From assembly GCA_026261815.1 (NCBI GenBank), contig JAMPIT010000884.1, positions 12,847,001 through 12,911,000 on the forward strand: 64,000 nucleotides of DNA, written 5' to 3'. Below are positions 42,641-52,871 of the stretch, piece by piece. The stretch's first letter is position 1; each line of letters begins with the position of its first letter. Source of the DNA: Monarcha castaneiventris obscurior (Eukaryota; Chordata; Aves; Passeriformes; Monarchidae). A model generated the notes under the pieces. It searched no databases. It was not told where the DNA came from and worked only from the letters and a program-made list of their open reading frames with translations. The translations under genes were made by a program, and so were the position numbers.

Positions 42641-42663
42641 CCTCTCTCCCGCGAGGGAAGAGG
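42641..42663 (+). promoter_or_regulatory. Leader hairpin with GNRA loop (I1)
   Basis: CCTCTCTCCC-GCGA-GGGAAGAGG folds into a nine-pair stem with one bulged C and a GCGA (GNRA) tetraloop. It is identical in I2 (52375-52397). Position between primer site and gag suggests a packaging or dimerisation element; this is inference. A second hairpin (42885-42906) and a splice-donor-like AG|GTAAGA (GT at 42988) follow. Confidence 0.6.
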
Positions 42664-43016
42664 TCGGTCGCGGGGGAAGCGAGAGATACAAGAAAGGGGG
42701 GGGTAAAAACCCCGGTGACACACGTCGAGCCCGAATCTTCTAAGGAAATTCAGGGGATCGATCACGGAAGACCAGAAGGGAAGGGACGTTCCTTAGAGTT
42801 CGGGAACTGGTAAACCTTCTGATCTCGGACTGGATAAGTCCAAAAATAGGTTATTAGAAAAGAGAGCTGTTACCTGTGGAAAACCACCGGAACGGTTCGC
42901 CGCGGGGCCAGTAAACTGGTAAAATATCTGAGTAAAATGGCAAACAGTACTGATCACAACTGAAGAAACTCAGCGCAGAGTAAAAAGGTAAGACAAGCTA
43001 GCTAGAATAAAAAGAT

Positions 43017-44571
43017 GTGGGGCAGAGAAAAAGTAAAATCCAGAAAAAGTCCCAGGAAAAACCCACAAAAGGAAACAAGCAGAGCATACCTGAAATCCCT
43101 CAGGACAGTGCTCTGGGGTGGTTATTAGAACACTGGGGGGACTGCTCAGATCAGAGCACAAAATCCAAAGAGAAAATGATCTATTATTGTATCGAAATTT
43201 GGGGAGGTAAAGAAATCAGAGATCACCTAATGTGGCCTATATTTGGCACTTGTGAGAAATGGACGTGCCAAGCCTTAAATAATTACGTGGGTTCACGTAG
43301 TAAAGAGGAGAAGGAATATGCAAAAATTTGGGAAGACGCTAGAATAGGACTCCTCACAGTAAGAACTGATAAGAGTCCTGCAACTAAAAATGGGACTTGG
43401 GACCCTCTAGATCATCTCCCTCCCCCTTATATAGTTCCTCAGCACCAACCTGTAATACCAGATGCACCCCAAATAGATGGTGCGGCGGCAGCAGCAGCAG
43501 CAATCGCGTTACCAGAACCTGCTCCGATGCTGCAAATATTCCCTCAGCTCCCGACAAATCCTTTTCTGCTGCCCATAGGAGATGAAAGACAGACAATTCC
43601 TGCTAAGGTAATTGACCCTCCTCTGGCTAGTAGGACACGACTACAGACTAAGAAACTGGGTGATAAGACAGATACCCACTGCTCCGGGGGTTATTGGGTA
43701 CATAAATATACCTATTAATACCGGGGATGTAAGGGCATTTAAGAAGGAGATGGGAAAATTAATGGATGACCTGCTGGGTGTGGCAGATAGACTGGATGAA
43801 TTTTTGGGAACTAGTATATATTCATACGAGGATATTGGTGCGATTCTGAGGTCTTTATTTAATACTGAGGAATGGGAAATGATTAAACAAGCTGGAATAC
43901 GTGATTGGGAACGAAGAAACCCACAAGGGACCCCGGGGAATCAAAAATGGCCAAATCAGGACCCAGGGTGGGACCCACAAACGGAAGAGGGGAGGCGAAA
44001 TATGATTGATCTAAGAAATATTGTTATACAAGGAGTTAGAGATGCAGTACCTAGGGGACAAAATATGAGTAAGGTTTTTGGAGAATGCCAAGGGAAAGAC
44101 GAAACACCCACGGAGTGGCTCGAAAGATTAAGGCGAAATTTACAAATGTATTCAGGAACGGATCCTACCTCACCAGTGGGGGAAGTCTTGCTTAAAACTC
44201 AATTTGCTGCTAAATCTTGGGAGGACATTTGGAGAAAATTAGAAAAGATAGATAATTGGCAAGAAAAAGAGTTACAAGAACTCCTTCGAGAAGCCCAGCG
44301 CGTCTATATGCGAAGGGACGAGGAAAAGCAAAAAGCGCAGGCAAAAGTGTTAGTAGCGGCAGTTCGGGAAGCCCAGAAGCAGGAACGGTCCAAAAATGTG
44401 GTAAGTGCGACATGAAACATAGGACAATGGAAGGAATCTCCCTTCCATCAGAAACAATACCCTGAGAATCAGAGGAATGTCCCAGAATGTTTTTATTGCA
44501 AAATGAAGGGACATTTTAAAAAGGATTGTAAGAGGAGGTTAAGAGATGAAAAAATTTTTCAAACCGATTAG
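43017..44571 (+). pseudogene. gag: Provirus I1 gag
   Basis: Class I Gag. The matrix start reads GQRKSKIQKK after a GTG codon; an ATG overlaps two bases upstream in another frame, so the true start appears lost. Matrix: LGWLLEHWGDC, YYCIEIWGGKEIRDHL. A PPPY late motif (LPPPYIVP, about 43428) and a poly-Ala run follow. A deletion near 43665 shifts the frame; capsid continues at 43666-44415 (FKKEMGKLMDDLLGV, RDAVPRGQNMSKVFGE, ETPTEWLERLRRNLQ). TGA at 44413, then one zinc knuckle CFYCKMKGHFKKDC and the terminal UAG at 44569. Confidence 0.88.
44569..44571 (+). promoter_or_regulatory. Gag-pol UAG junction of I1
   Basis: The gag frame ends in UAG followed by AGGTGTCAGGGG, and protease continues in the same frame. 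This is the gammaretroviral read-through arrangement; I2 has the same at 54469-54471. Confidence 0.75.
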
Positions 44572-47500
44572 AGGTGTCAGGGGCTCTTCAATTTAGGGTC
44601 CATAACATCAAATTAGCCCTTGATAAAACTAAAATTGGGACCCTTAAAACAAGAACTAATGTTTTTAGTAGATTCTGGAGCTGAACGGAGTACGGTTCAG
44701 CAATTACCTTCGGGGTGTGTTAAAAGTAAAGAAACCATGGTGGTAATTGGTGCTAAGGGGGAACCATTTAAAGTACCTTCTATTAAAGATGTTGAAATAG
44801 AATCTGAAACAAAGACATGTTTGGGTAATTTGTTACTAGTAGAAGAAGCAGATTATAATTTATTGGGAAGAGATTTAATGGTGATTCTAGAAATTAGCTT
44901 GATTGGGCAGGAGGCACGACTGGTAGTGAGTTTGTATAAGTTAACTACAGAAGATGAGAGCGAAATAAATCCAAAGGTTTGGTATACCCAGGGGGAGGCT
45001 AGTAGAATAGAAATGACACCTATCCATATAGAAATTGAGAGACCAGAAGAACCCGTTAGAATTAAACAATATCCAGTCCCGATGGAGGGTCGGAAGGGGT
45101 TAAAGCCGATAATAGATAATCTTATATTACAAGGAACTTTGGAGTCGTGCATGTCTAGATACAACACCCCTATCTTAGCAATATTAAAACCTGATGGAAA
45201 TTATCGGCTTGTGCAGGATTTAAGAGCAGTGAATTCAAGAACTAAAACTTTATTTCCCACGGTTCCAAACCCATATATTTTGTTAAGTAACATCTCTCCT
45301 ACGGATATATGGTATAGTGTAATTGATTTAAAAGATGCATTTTGGGCTTGTCCTTTAGCCGAGGAGAGCCGGGATTATTTTGCTTTTCAGTGGGAGGATG
45401 CAGAGACAAACAGAAAACAACAGTTAAAGTGGACTTCATTACCTCAAGGGTTTGTGGATTCTCCAAATTTATTTGGACAGGCTTTAGAACAGGTATTAAG
45501 CCAGTTTGAACCTGTGAATGAAACTAAATTGCTTCAGTATGTGGATGATCTTTTAGTGGCTGGCCAGTCTGAGACAGAGGTGAGAAGGACTACCATAAAA
45601 TTGCTGAATTTCTTGGGAGATAGGGGTCTAAAGGTTTCAAAGTCAAAAATACAGTTCACAGAACCTGAGGTTAAATATCTTGGACATTGGTTAACAAAGG
45701 GGAAGAAGAAGCTAGATTCTGAATGAGTGACAGGTATCGTGGCTTTACCCTCTCCTAGTACTAAAAGGGAAATCAGACAAGTATTAGGGCTTGTCGGATA
45801 TTGTCGACAATGGATTGAAAATTATAGTGAAAAGGTAAAATTTTTATATGAAAAATTAACAATGGACCGAATTAAATGGACAGAACAAGATGAAGAAAGG
45901 TTCAAACAGCTAAAGGAGGCACTCTTAACAGCCCCTGTTTTAAGTCTCCCGGATGTAAAAAGGCAATTCCAGTTGTTTGTGGACTGCCTATGGGGTTCTA
46001 ACCCAAGATTGGGCTGGTGGAAGAAATCCTGTGGGTTATGTATCAAAGCTGTTGGATCCTGTGAGCAAGGGATGGCCCACGTGCTTGCAAGCTATAGTAG
46101 CAGTAGCATTGCTGGTAGAAGAAGCTAAGAAGGTGACTTTTGGGGCACCTTTAATAGTTTTTACCCCCCCATAGTGTAAGGAATCTGTTACAACAAAAAG
46201 CAGAGAAATGGCTCACCGATGCTCAGTTACTGAACTACGAAGCTATGCTAGTTCATTCACGAGAATTGGAATTACGAACAACTGGTGCACAGAATCCTGC
46301 GCAATTCCTATTTGGGGGTGTCTCAGAGACACCAGTTCACGATTGTGCTGAAATTGCTACATTACAGACTAAGATCAGACCAGATTTAGAGGAAGAATTG
46401 GATGAGGGTGAGAAATGGTTTGTAGATGGTTCAGCAAGAGTAATAGATGGGAAAAGAAAGTCGGGCTATGCAATAGTGGATGGTAAGACAGGGCAAGCAG
46501 TGGAGTCGGGACCACTGGATCCTAGTTGGTCAGCTCAGGTGTGTGAATTAGATGTGGTTTTACGGGCGTTACAGGGATTAAAAGAAAGAAAAGGAACGAT
46601 TTACACGGACTCAAAGTATGCCTATGGGGTGGTACATACGTTTGGAAAGATTTGGGAAGAGAGAGGACTAATTAACACTCGGGGACGAGGTCTGATTCAT
46701 GGGGAAATCATCAAAAGAATCTTAGATGCAATCAGGGAACCAGCAGAAATAGCAATAGTCCATGTAAAAGGACACCAATCAGGACTACAGTTCCGGACTA
46801 GAGGGAACAATTTAGCTGACAAAGAAGCCAAAAGCGCAGCTCTAATGAAGGTAAGTACTCCTAAAGTAGGGGAACCTGAAACACAGGAATATCCCTCCCA
46901 TCCTTCTGCGAAAGAAGTGGAGTTTTTTCAAAAGCTGGGGGCAAAATTGGAAGAAGGTAAGTGGAAGCTTCCAGATGGGAGGGAGCTTATTTCTAAAGAA
47001 TATGGTAGGAAAATTTTGAAAAGGTTACATCAACAGACACACTGGGGAACTAAAGCATTGGCAGAACAATTTCTAAAATTCTTTGGATGTAAAGGAGTAT
47101 ACGAATTGGCAAATCAAGAGGTACAGGGATGCATGATATGTCAAAAGGTAAATCGAACAACTTCTCAAAAAGCTATATTGGGAAGTCGACCAATAGCACA
47201 CCGTCCTTTTGAGAGAATCCAAATAGATTTCACAGACTTGCCAAAAGTAGGAAGATTCAAAAACCTATTAGTAGTAGTCGACAAATTGACCCATTGGGTT
47301 GAGGCTTATCCAACTGCAAGGGCTACTGCCCGGACAGTGTCTAAAATACTACTGGAAGAAATTATACCCTGATATGGTACAGTAAACTATATTGATTCAG
47401 ATCAAGGAACACATTTTACCTCAAAAATTATTAAACAATTAGTAGAAGCACTAGGAATCAGATGGGAATATCATACGCCCTGGCATCCTCAGAGCTCGGG

Positions 47501-48038
47501 CCAGGTTGAGAGAATGAACCAAACATTAAAGGCACAACTATCTAAATTAATGCTGGAGACTCAAATGATGTGGGTAAAATGTCTTCCTCTCGTTTTATTA
47601 AATATTAGAACTATGCCTCATTCGGAATCTGGACTCTCACCGTTTGAATTATTATATGGGATGCCCTATGAACATGGTATGCCTGTAGGACATCCTGGGA
47701 TAGAGGATGCTCAAATAAAACCCTACCTCACAGCGATAAGCCAAAATTTACAAGAATTAAGAAAATATGGTTTGATTTCACAGAGCTCACCCCTGGATTT
47801 TGCTATTCATAAAATACAGCCAGGAGATAATGTGTTAATAAAATCGTGGAGAGGAAGTTCACTAACACCTCACTGGGAAGGTCCTTGTCTCGTCCTCCTC
47901 ACCACAGATGCTGCAATACGTACTGCTGAGAAAGGCTGGACACATGCTTCTCGTGTAAAGAAAGTAGCAATTCAACCCAAATCACCTAGTTGGAAAGTAA
48001 CTTCTTCTCCAGGAGGTTTAAAGATAAAGCTGCGCTGA
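44572..48038 (+). pseudogene. pol: Provirus I1 pol (protease, RT, RNase H, integrase)
   Basis: Protease: FLVDSGAERSTV active site (Asp-Ser-Gly), about 44663. RT: YRLVQDLRAVNSR, VIDLKDAFWACPL (first Asp), TSLPQGFVDSP, LQYVDDLLVAG (active site). A TGA at 45724 ends the first open frame; a deletion near 45985 shifts the second. RNase H: WFVDGSARVIDG, CELDVVLRAL, IYTDSKYAYG, NNLADKEAK. Integrase: THWGTKAL/CMICQK zinc site, IQIDFTDLP, IDSDQGTHF, and VERMNQTLK. A TGA at 47370 lies in the integrase core. All catalytic positions are kept although the frame is broken at least three times. Confidence 0.9.
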
Positions 48039-48046
48039 CCTAACAA

Positions 48047-48592
48047 ATGAACCAGTTGGATCAGATAAGTTGTATCAACGCAAATTGTACTTGTTATCCC
48101 TTTATCACTTTTAAGTGTAAATATTGTAAAGAGTTTTGGGTAATTCACTGTAGCAGGGGTTACCCCCCTAGGGCATTGTGTACTAGGTGTTTGGAAGAGG
48201 AACTGGAGCTGACTAGCCTTGTATTACGGCTTGCTACCAATTTAGGGATAATTGAGCTAGACTTGTTTGAGTGGTACCAACTGTTTAAAAAGGGGGTAAG
48301 GGGAGAATTGGAATCACGAGCCCAAATTTTAAATAGCGAGTGTCGACGTTCAAACAAAGTACCCTGCAGTGCAGATGCAGTTAAGCTCTCTCGGTGGGAA
48401 ACATTTAAAAAGAGATATGCTACTCGGGTCGATATCAGGGGTCCGGAAGAATACGCCTGCTGCCGTGAAGATGGCTTACCCCGCCGCTGGTGGCAACCCA
48501 GTGGGCGGAGGCGTCGGCAGAGGAGTACACCTATGGGGACCCCTGATGATCCTGAACCTGGTCATATACCAGGCGATCAGTTCATAGTCTGA
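48047..48592 (+). CDS. orfX of I1: Cys/His-rich, Arg-rich frame between pol and env
   Basis: 181 codons, open, starting nine bases after the pol stop. Residues 9-48 have eight Cys and one His in pairs (CTC, CKYC, HC, CTRC), a possible zinc-binding fold. A middle helix-rich part follows (LELTSLVLRLATNLGIIEL). Residues 146-159 are strongly basic (RRWWQPSGRRRRQR), a nuclear/RNA-binding type signal. It ends in an acidic tail caused by one extra base relative to I2. In I2 the same frame runs on into env, so this may be the N-terminal leader of Env, or a separate regulatory protein. I recognise no family. The open frame is seen; function is inference. Confidence 0.7.
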   Translation: MNQLDQISCINANCTCYPFITFKCKYCKEFWVIHCSRGYPPRALCTRCLEEELELTSLVLRLATNLGIIELDLFEWYQLFKKGVRGELESRAQILNSECRRSNKVPCSADAVKLSRWETFKKRYATRVDIRGPEEYACCREDGLPRRWWQPSGRRRRQRSTPMGTPDDPEPGHIPGDQFIV

Positions 48593-48638
48593 GAGCACGG
48601 CCCAAGCGAAAGGGAAAAACCTAAGCATCGAGTGTGAA

Positions 48639-50738
48639 ATGTGCAAACTGTTTCTCCAGGAGGGACAGGGAGCGCCCTTTAACCGTACTGACTACTGTGA
48701 AAATGGAAAACTGAGCGGTACTAGATATGGGGTTTGCAGATTAGACAATGAAATAAATTGTATTCCCTGGAATGCAAGACTTAAACACCGGCAGTCAAAG
48801 CTCCTGGTCCAGAATAATGAAAATCATAAAAGGGAAAAGAGAGATATCAACCTTAAACATGTATCAGAATGTAAATTATGTAATCAGACAGTATGGATCG
48901 GTGGACAAATGAAATCTGTATTTTTAGGATACTTTCAAGTTAACCCTAAATGTTATGAAAACTCTAGACTAGACATATGTATAATAGAGGAAAAAACTTA
49001 TTGGGTAGGACAGAATGTGAAATGTGCTAGTAGTACGGTTCCTAACCATTATTTAGTTATGGCAAATGGCATGGAAGCAGATAATGATCAGATATGTTCA
49101 CAATATGAAAAAACCTTTTGTTTTTTAAAGAACAAGGATGGAATGAACCCAGAGCATAGTATTAAACAAATGACATTAGAAATAAAAAGACAGGAATCTG
49201 AAAGGAGAAAGAGGAAATTAGAACAAGAGAGATTACAAATGTTAAGCAAACCATATGATCAATTGGAAAGGCAATATGATGAAGGGGAATTACCAGCCTC
49301 TAACCAAAATTTGTTTATCGATTTAATGCAAGAAATTGCCACTGAATTAGGATTGTCTAATTGTTGGATCTGTGGGGGATTAAAATCAGCAGAAAAATGG
49401 CCTTGGAAAGGAGAAGGATTAACCCCGGAGCAACTTCTAAAATGGAATCAAGATAAAACCTTCATATCTACTCAGAGACCCGAAGGTTGGATCTTAGACC
49501 AAAGGATAATTGGAATAATTTGTGTCAGTCGCGAGGGTAAAGAGTACACTGATGTGGTGGGATATACACCCTGTATCTCCACTCTTACAGTCAACTCACA
49601 TAACAAAAGTAAAATCTGGCAGCCTGAAAAACCGGCTGGGTATTGGAGTCAGATAAAAAGAACAAATTGTGAATGGAATAATAATACAAACTTATGTTGG
49701 TACGAGAGCGCTGGGGCTAATCCTTTCCAATCCCTTGAAAATTTGAGGATATATTGGCAGGAACCAGAAAATCTGAAAATAACTTGGAAAGCCCCAAATG
49801 GCATTTACTGAATATGTGGTAAAAAGGCATATACCGAGTTACCCCGCAAATGGAAAGGCTCATGCACTTTAGGCATGATTCGACCTTCATTTTTTACGCT
49901 CCCAAAATCTGGGAGTAGTCTCTTAGGCGCACCTCTATATGAAACATTAAACAGGAGAAAAAGGGAAATTAAAAAGGAGCTACCTATGGCCGGAGGTAGT
50001 CAAAAATGGGGAGAAGAAGAGTGGCCTGCTGAAAGAATTATAGAATATTATGGTCCTGCTACATGGGCTCAGGATGGAAGCTATGGATATCGAACCCCGG
50101 TGTATCTGCTAAATAGATTAATTAGGCTCCAGGCTGTGGTAGAAATAGTATCAAACCACACTTCAGATGCTCTGGAGCTCTTGGCAAAACAACACACTCA
50201 AATGCGAGCATTCGTATATCAAAACAGAATTGCTCTAGACTATTTACTAGCAGAAGAAGGAGGAGTTTGTGGGAGATTTAATGAATCAGAATGCTGCATT
50301 GAAATAAATTATTACAGAGAAACTATTAGGGGGCTTGCAGCAGAAATCAAAAAGGTCGCTCATGTTCCTGTCCAGAAATGGAATTCTATTTTACAAGCAT
50401 CATGGTGGGATCATTTGTTCGAAGGAGCATGGTGGAAGAAAGTAATATTTTTTATCTTGTGCTCAATAGCAGGAATAATATTTGTGCCCTGTTTGATCCC
50501 TTGCTTTATTCGGCTGATTCATTCTGTGGTACAAGGCACGCAAGTAGCAGCAATGCCGATAGATCCAGAATTGGCCAATGGAAGAACAGGACATCCCACA
50601 AACATCTCAAAAATTATGGAATTAAGAGAGAAACAAGAAAATAATAGAGCAGCAGAAGCTCTAATGAAATTTGAGGAACAAATAAGAAATAATGATGGAA
50701 CTTTGCGACAACAATGTAATGAGTATGAATATTTGTAA
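48639..50738 (+). pseudogene. env: Provirus I1 env
   Basis: Gamma-like Env in one frame with one internal TGA at 49809 (Trp codon in I2). Order: N-terminal Cys-rich part; a basic cleavage-type site KREKRD (about 48835); surface subunit with CKLCNQTVWIGG; a highly charged, coiled-coil-like helix (IKRQESERRKRKLEQERL, about 49180-49240); CWICGG, the CXXC disulfide motif of class I Env; second basic site NRRKREIKK (about 49955); transmembrane subunit with a helix ending YQNRIALDYLLAEEGGVCG, then Cys-X7-Cys-Cys; anchor VIFFILCSIAGIIFVPCL; tail ending EYEYL (endocytosis-type Tyr motif). An extra basic site and charged helix in SU are unusual. Confidence 0.88.
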
Positions 50739-50785
50739 ATATGTTTATAAAGGTATATTTTAAGCACGAATTAATGTTACCAATT

Positions 50786-50799
50786 AGAAAGAGGAGGGA
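50786..50799 (+). promoter_or_regulatory. Polypurine tract of I1
   Basis: AGAAAGAGGAGGGA just before the 3' LTR at 50801. Confidence 0.82.
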
Positions 50800-50800
50800 T

Positions 50801-51284
50801 TGTTATAAATGAAATAGGTAATTAGTGCTCAAATATACAATATCAAAATATGTACCAAAGTTAAGATATAACCAATATTAAAAGCGAACAGAACTAACCC
50901 TGGGGGAATTGTAACCTTTACAGGAAATCTGATTTGCATCCAAAAACTAAGCTATGAGAATAACGACTCATCAGGAAAGGAATTAAGTTGGCTCCTGATA
51001 TTTACATTTTAAGGAGGACTTTTCGGAAGAACTGATTAAAAATCTACGAAAAATCTCCTCCCAAGCTCAACTGATTAAGGATCTGCGAAAAGTCCCCTCC
51101 CAAGTTCAAGGTGCTAACGACAGAAATAACATCCAAGATCCAGACTCTATGGGAAAAACTGTATAAAAATAAGCCGTTGGAAGCAGTGGTTGTGAACAGA
51201 GGGAAGTCTGATGTGATAGAGGTCAGACCTGTGTTCATCCAGTTCCAATCCTGGGCTTGGCACTGTCTCCTTTTCGATCGTGGC
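50801..51284 (+). repeat. 3' LTR of I1, internally deleted and cut by I2
   Basis: Same family as 41575-42276. It lacks 137 bases corresponding to 41897-42033 of the 5' LTR, with GAC at both breakpoints (microhomology). It ends at GTGGC, where I2 begins; the expected end of this LTR is not found intact beyond I2 (see tail 61457-61534). Confidence 0.9.
51280..51284. repeat. Target-site duplication of I2 (GTGGC)
   Basis: GTGGC recurs at 61452-61456 directly after the 3' LTR of I2. Confidence 0.9.
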
Positions 51285-52008
51285 TGTTATAAATAAATAA
51301 TTCGTGCTCGAATATAAAATACCAAACTATGTATTAAAGTTAAAATGTAACAAATATAAGATGTAAATAAAAGACTGGTCTCGGAGAAAATTGTAACCTT
51401 CACTAGGGGGAACTGAGTTGAAAAACTGGTTTTGGGAGAAAATGCAGCCCTGCGAGCTGGACTTCAGGAACAAAAGGCCCATCCAGGGAGAAATTAAGGC
51501 ATCTCCTAGCATTTGCACCTTCAAGGAGAACTTCTCGGAAGGCTGATCAAAATCTATGGAAAATTTCTTCCTGAGTGTGGCCGATTAACAACCTGCGAAA
51601 ACTCCCCTCCCAGATGCAAGGTGCTAACGACTGGATCTGGAGCCAAGATATGGAACATCACGACCCATCAGATAACGTCCTCCGGTGATGGGGCATTCAT
51701 CAGAAGCAGGATGTGTTTTGTTTCTCCCTGCACCGTGAATAACATGCTTTATGTATATGCTGATGGACAAAAATGAGATCATAGATCCGGACTCCGGGAA
51801 AAACTGTATAAAAATCGGCTCCTGGGACCAGTAGTGGTGAACAGAGGGAGGTCTGATGCGATAGAGGTCAGACCTGTGTTCACCCAGTGCCAACCCCGGG
51901 CTTGGCTCTGTTTCCTTTTCCGATCGTGGCTTTGCGTGTTTGTATTTTTAAACACGTAATAAATTTTATATCTGTTTTATATTTAATTGGCTTATTTCAT
52001 TTATTTCA
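51285..52008 (+). repeat. 5' LTR of provirus I2
   Basis: TGTTATAAATAAATAATTCG...TTATTTCA. TATAAAA at 51807-51813; ACGTAATAAATTTTAT near 51955 as polyadenylation signal. Its U3 is clearly diverged from that of I1. Confidence 0.95.
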
Positions 52009-52010
52009 TT

Positions 52011-52028
52011 TGGTGACCCCGACGTGAT
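52011..52028 (+). other. Primer-binding site of I2, tRNA-Trp
   Basis: TGGTGACCCCGACGTGAT, a perfect 18-base tRNA-Trp complement, two bases after the LTR. Confidence 0.95.
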
Positions 52029-52374
52029 ACGATTCTGGTATCACGGACCCCTGTCTTCGCTCAGAAGGCCCCCCCGCTGATTTTAGCGGGCTGACGAGAC
52101 AGGGGACTCCGTGAAACGGTCATATCACCGAACACAAAATTTTAACGTGCCACATATTGAAAAGGAGGAAAAAGGAGCTCTCAGCGAACTCGTAGGAGAT
52201 CAGGAGCCATCTCCGGAACCGCGGCTAGTTGATTTCGCTTATAAAATTCTACGTGCACGAAGAGCCCACGCAGGAAAAAGAACCGTAAGTATCGCGTGGT
52301 TAAGCGAGGTGTGATTGAGCGTGTGTGAGACGTGAAATTGTTCACGAGTGAGTGCGGACCCCAAGATCGCAGTT

Positions 52375-52397
52375 CCTCTCTCCCGCGAGGGAAGAGG
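52375..52397 (+). promoter_or_regulatory. Leader hairpin with GNRA loop (I2)
   Basis: Same stem and GCGA loop as 42641-42663 in I1, with identical sequence in a diverged leader. Confidence 0.6.
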
Positions 52398-52616
52398 TCG
52401 GTCGCGGGGGAAGCGAAAGGTTTAAAGGAAGAGGGGGAGTGAAAAGAAACCCTTGTGGCAACACGTCAAGCCCGAGCTTCTAAAGTTTCAGGGGATCGAT
52501 CACTGGAGACCAGAAAGGGAAGGGTATGTTCCTTGGGAGTTCGGGAATTGGTAAACCTTTCTGGTCTCGGACTGAAACATGTCCTGGGCATAATAACGAC
52601 AAGAGAGAGAGCTGCT

Positions 52617-52757
52617 ACCAGCGGAAAATCCCCGGAACGGTTCTCCGCGGGGCCAGTAAACTGGTAATGTATAAAAGTTGTAAACGGTACCGATTAAGAG
52701 AGCAGATACCAGCAGAAACACCTCCGGAACGGTTCTCCGCGGGGCTAGTAAGTTGGT
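52617..52757 (+). repeat. Duplicated GC-rich hairpin unit in I2 leader
   Basis: A unit of about 50 bases occurs at 52617-52667 and 52708-52757. Each contains GGAACGGTTCTCCGCGGGG, which can pair CCCCGGA with TCCGCGGGG, and ends in AGTAARYTGGTA. I1 has one copy (about 42875-42920). A splice-donor-like AG|GTAAGT follows (GT at 52813). Confidence 0.65.
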
Positions 52758-52871
52758 AAATTGGAAAATATCCTAAATATATCTGAAGAAACTCTGTGCA
52801 GGAAAAAAAAAGGTAAGTTAAGCTAGCTAAAAGAAAAAGAAAAAAAAGAAAAAAAAAAAAAAAAAGGGCCT

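Larger units (their letters stand above)
41575..51284 (+). mobile_element. Provirus I1, class I ERV
   Basis: Complete gag-pol-orfX-env layout. LTRs 41575-42276 and 50801-51284 (3' LTR cut by I2), tRNA-Trp primer site, about 740-base leader, gag with PPPY, UAG between gag and pol, a Cys/Arg-rich frame between pol and env, gamma-like env. About 9.7 kb. Each gene carries a few stops or shifts. The two LTRs are about 98% alike by eye, apart from a 137-base deletion in the 3' copy. Confidence 0.93.

Noticed and set aside
48047..48592. orfX as a homologue of lentiviral Tat or Rev
   Set aside because: Only the general layout (Cys cluster, basic run) is similar; spacing and context differ and I cannot show alignment.
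51327..51524. Minus-strand 65-residue frame present identically at 60770-60967, and the plus-strand 87-residue frame at 51513 and 60956
   Set aside because: Identity follows from the two LTRs being nearly identical; no codon bias or motif suggests a protein.
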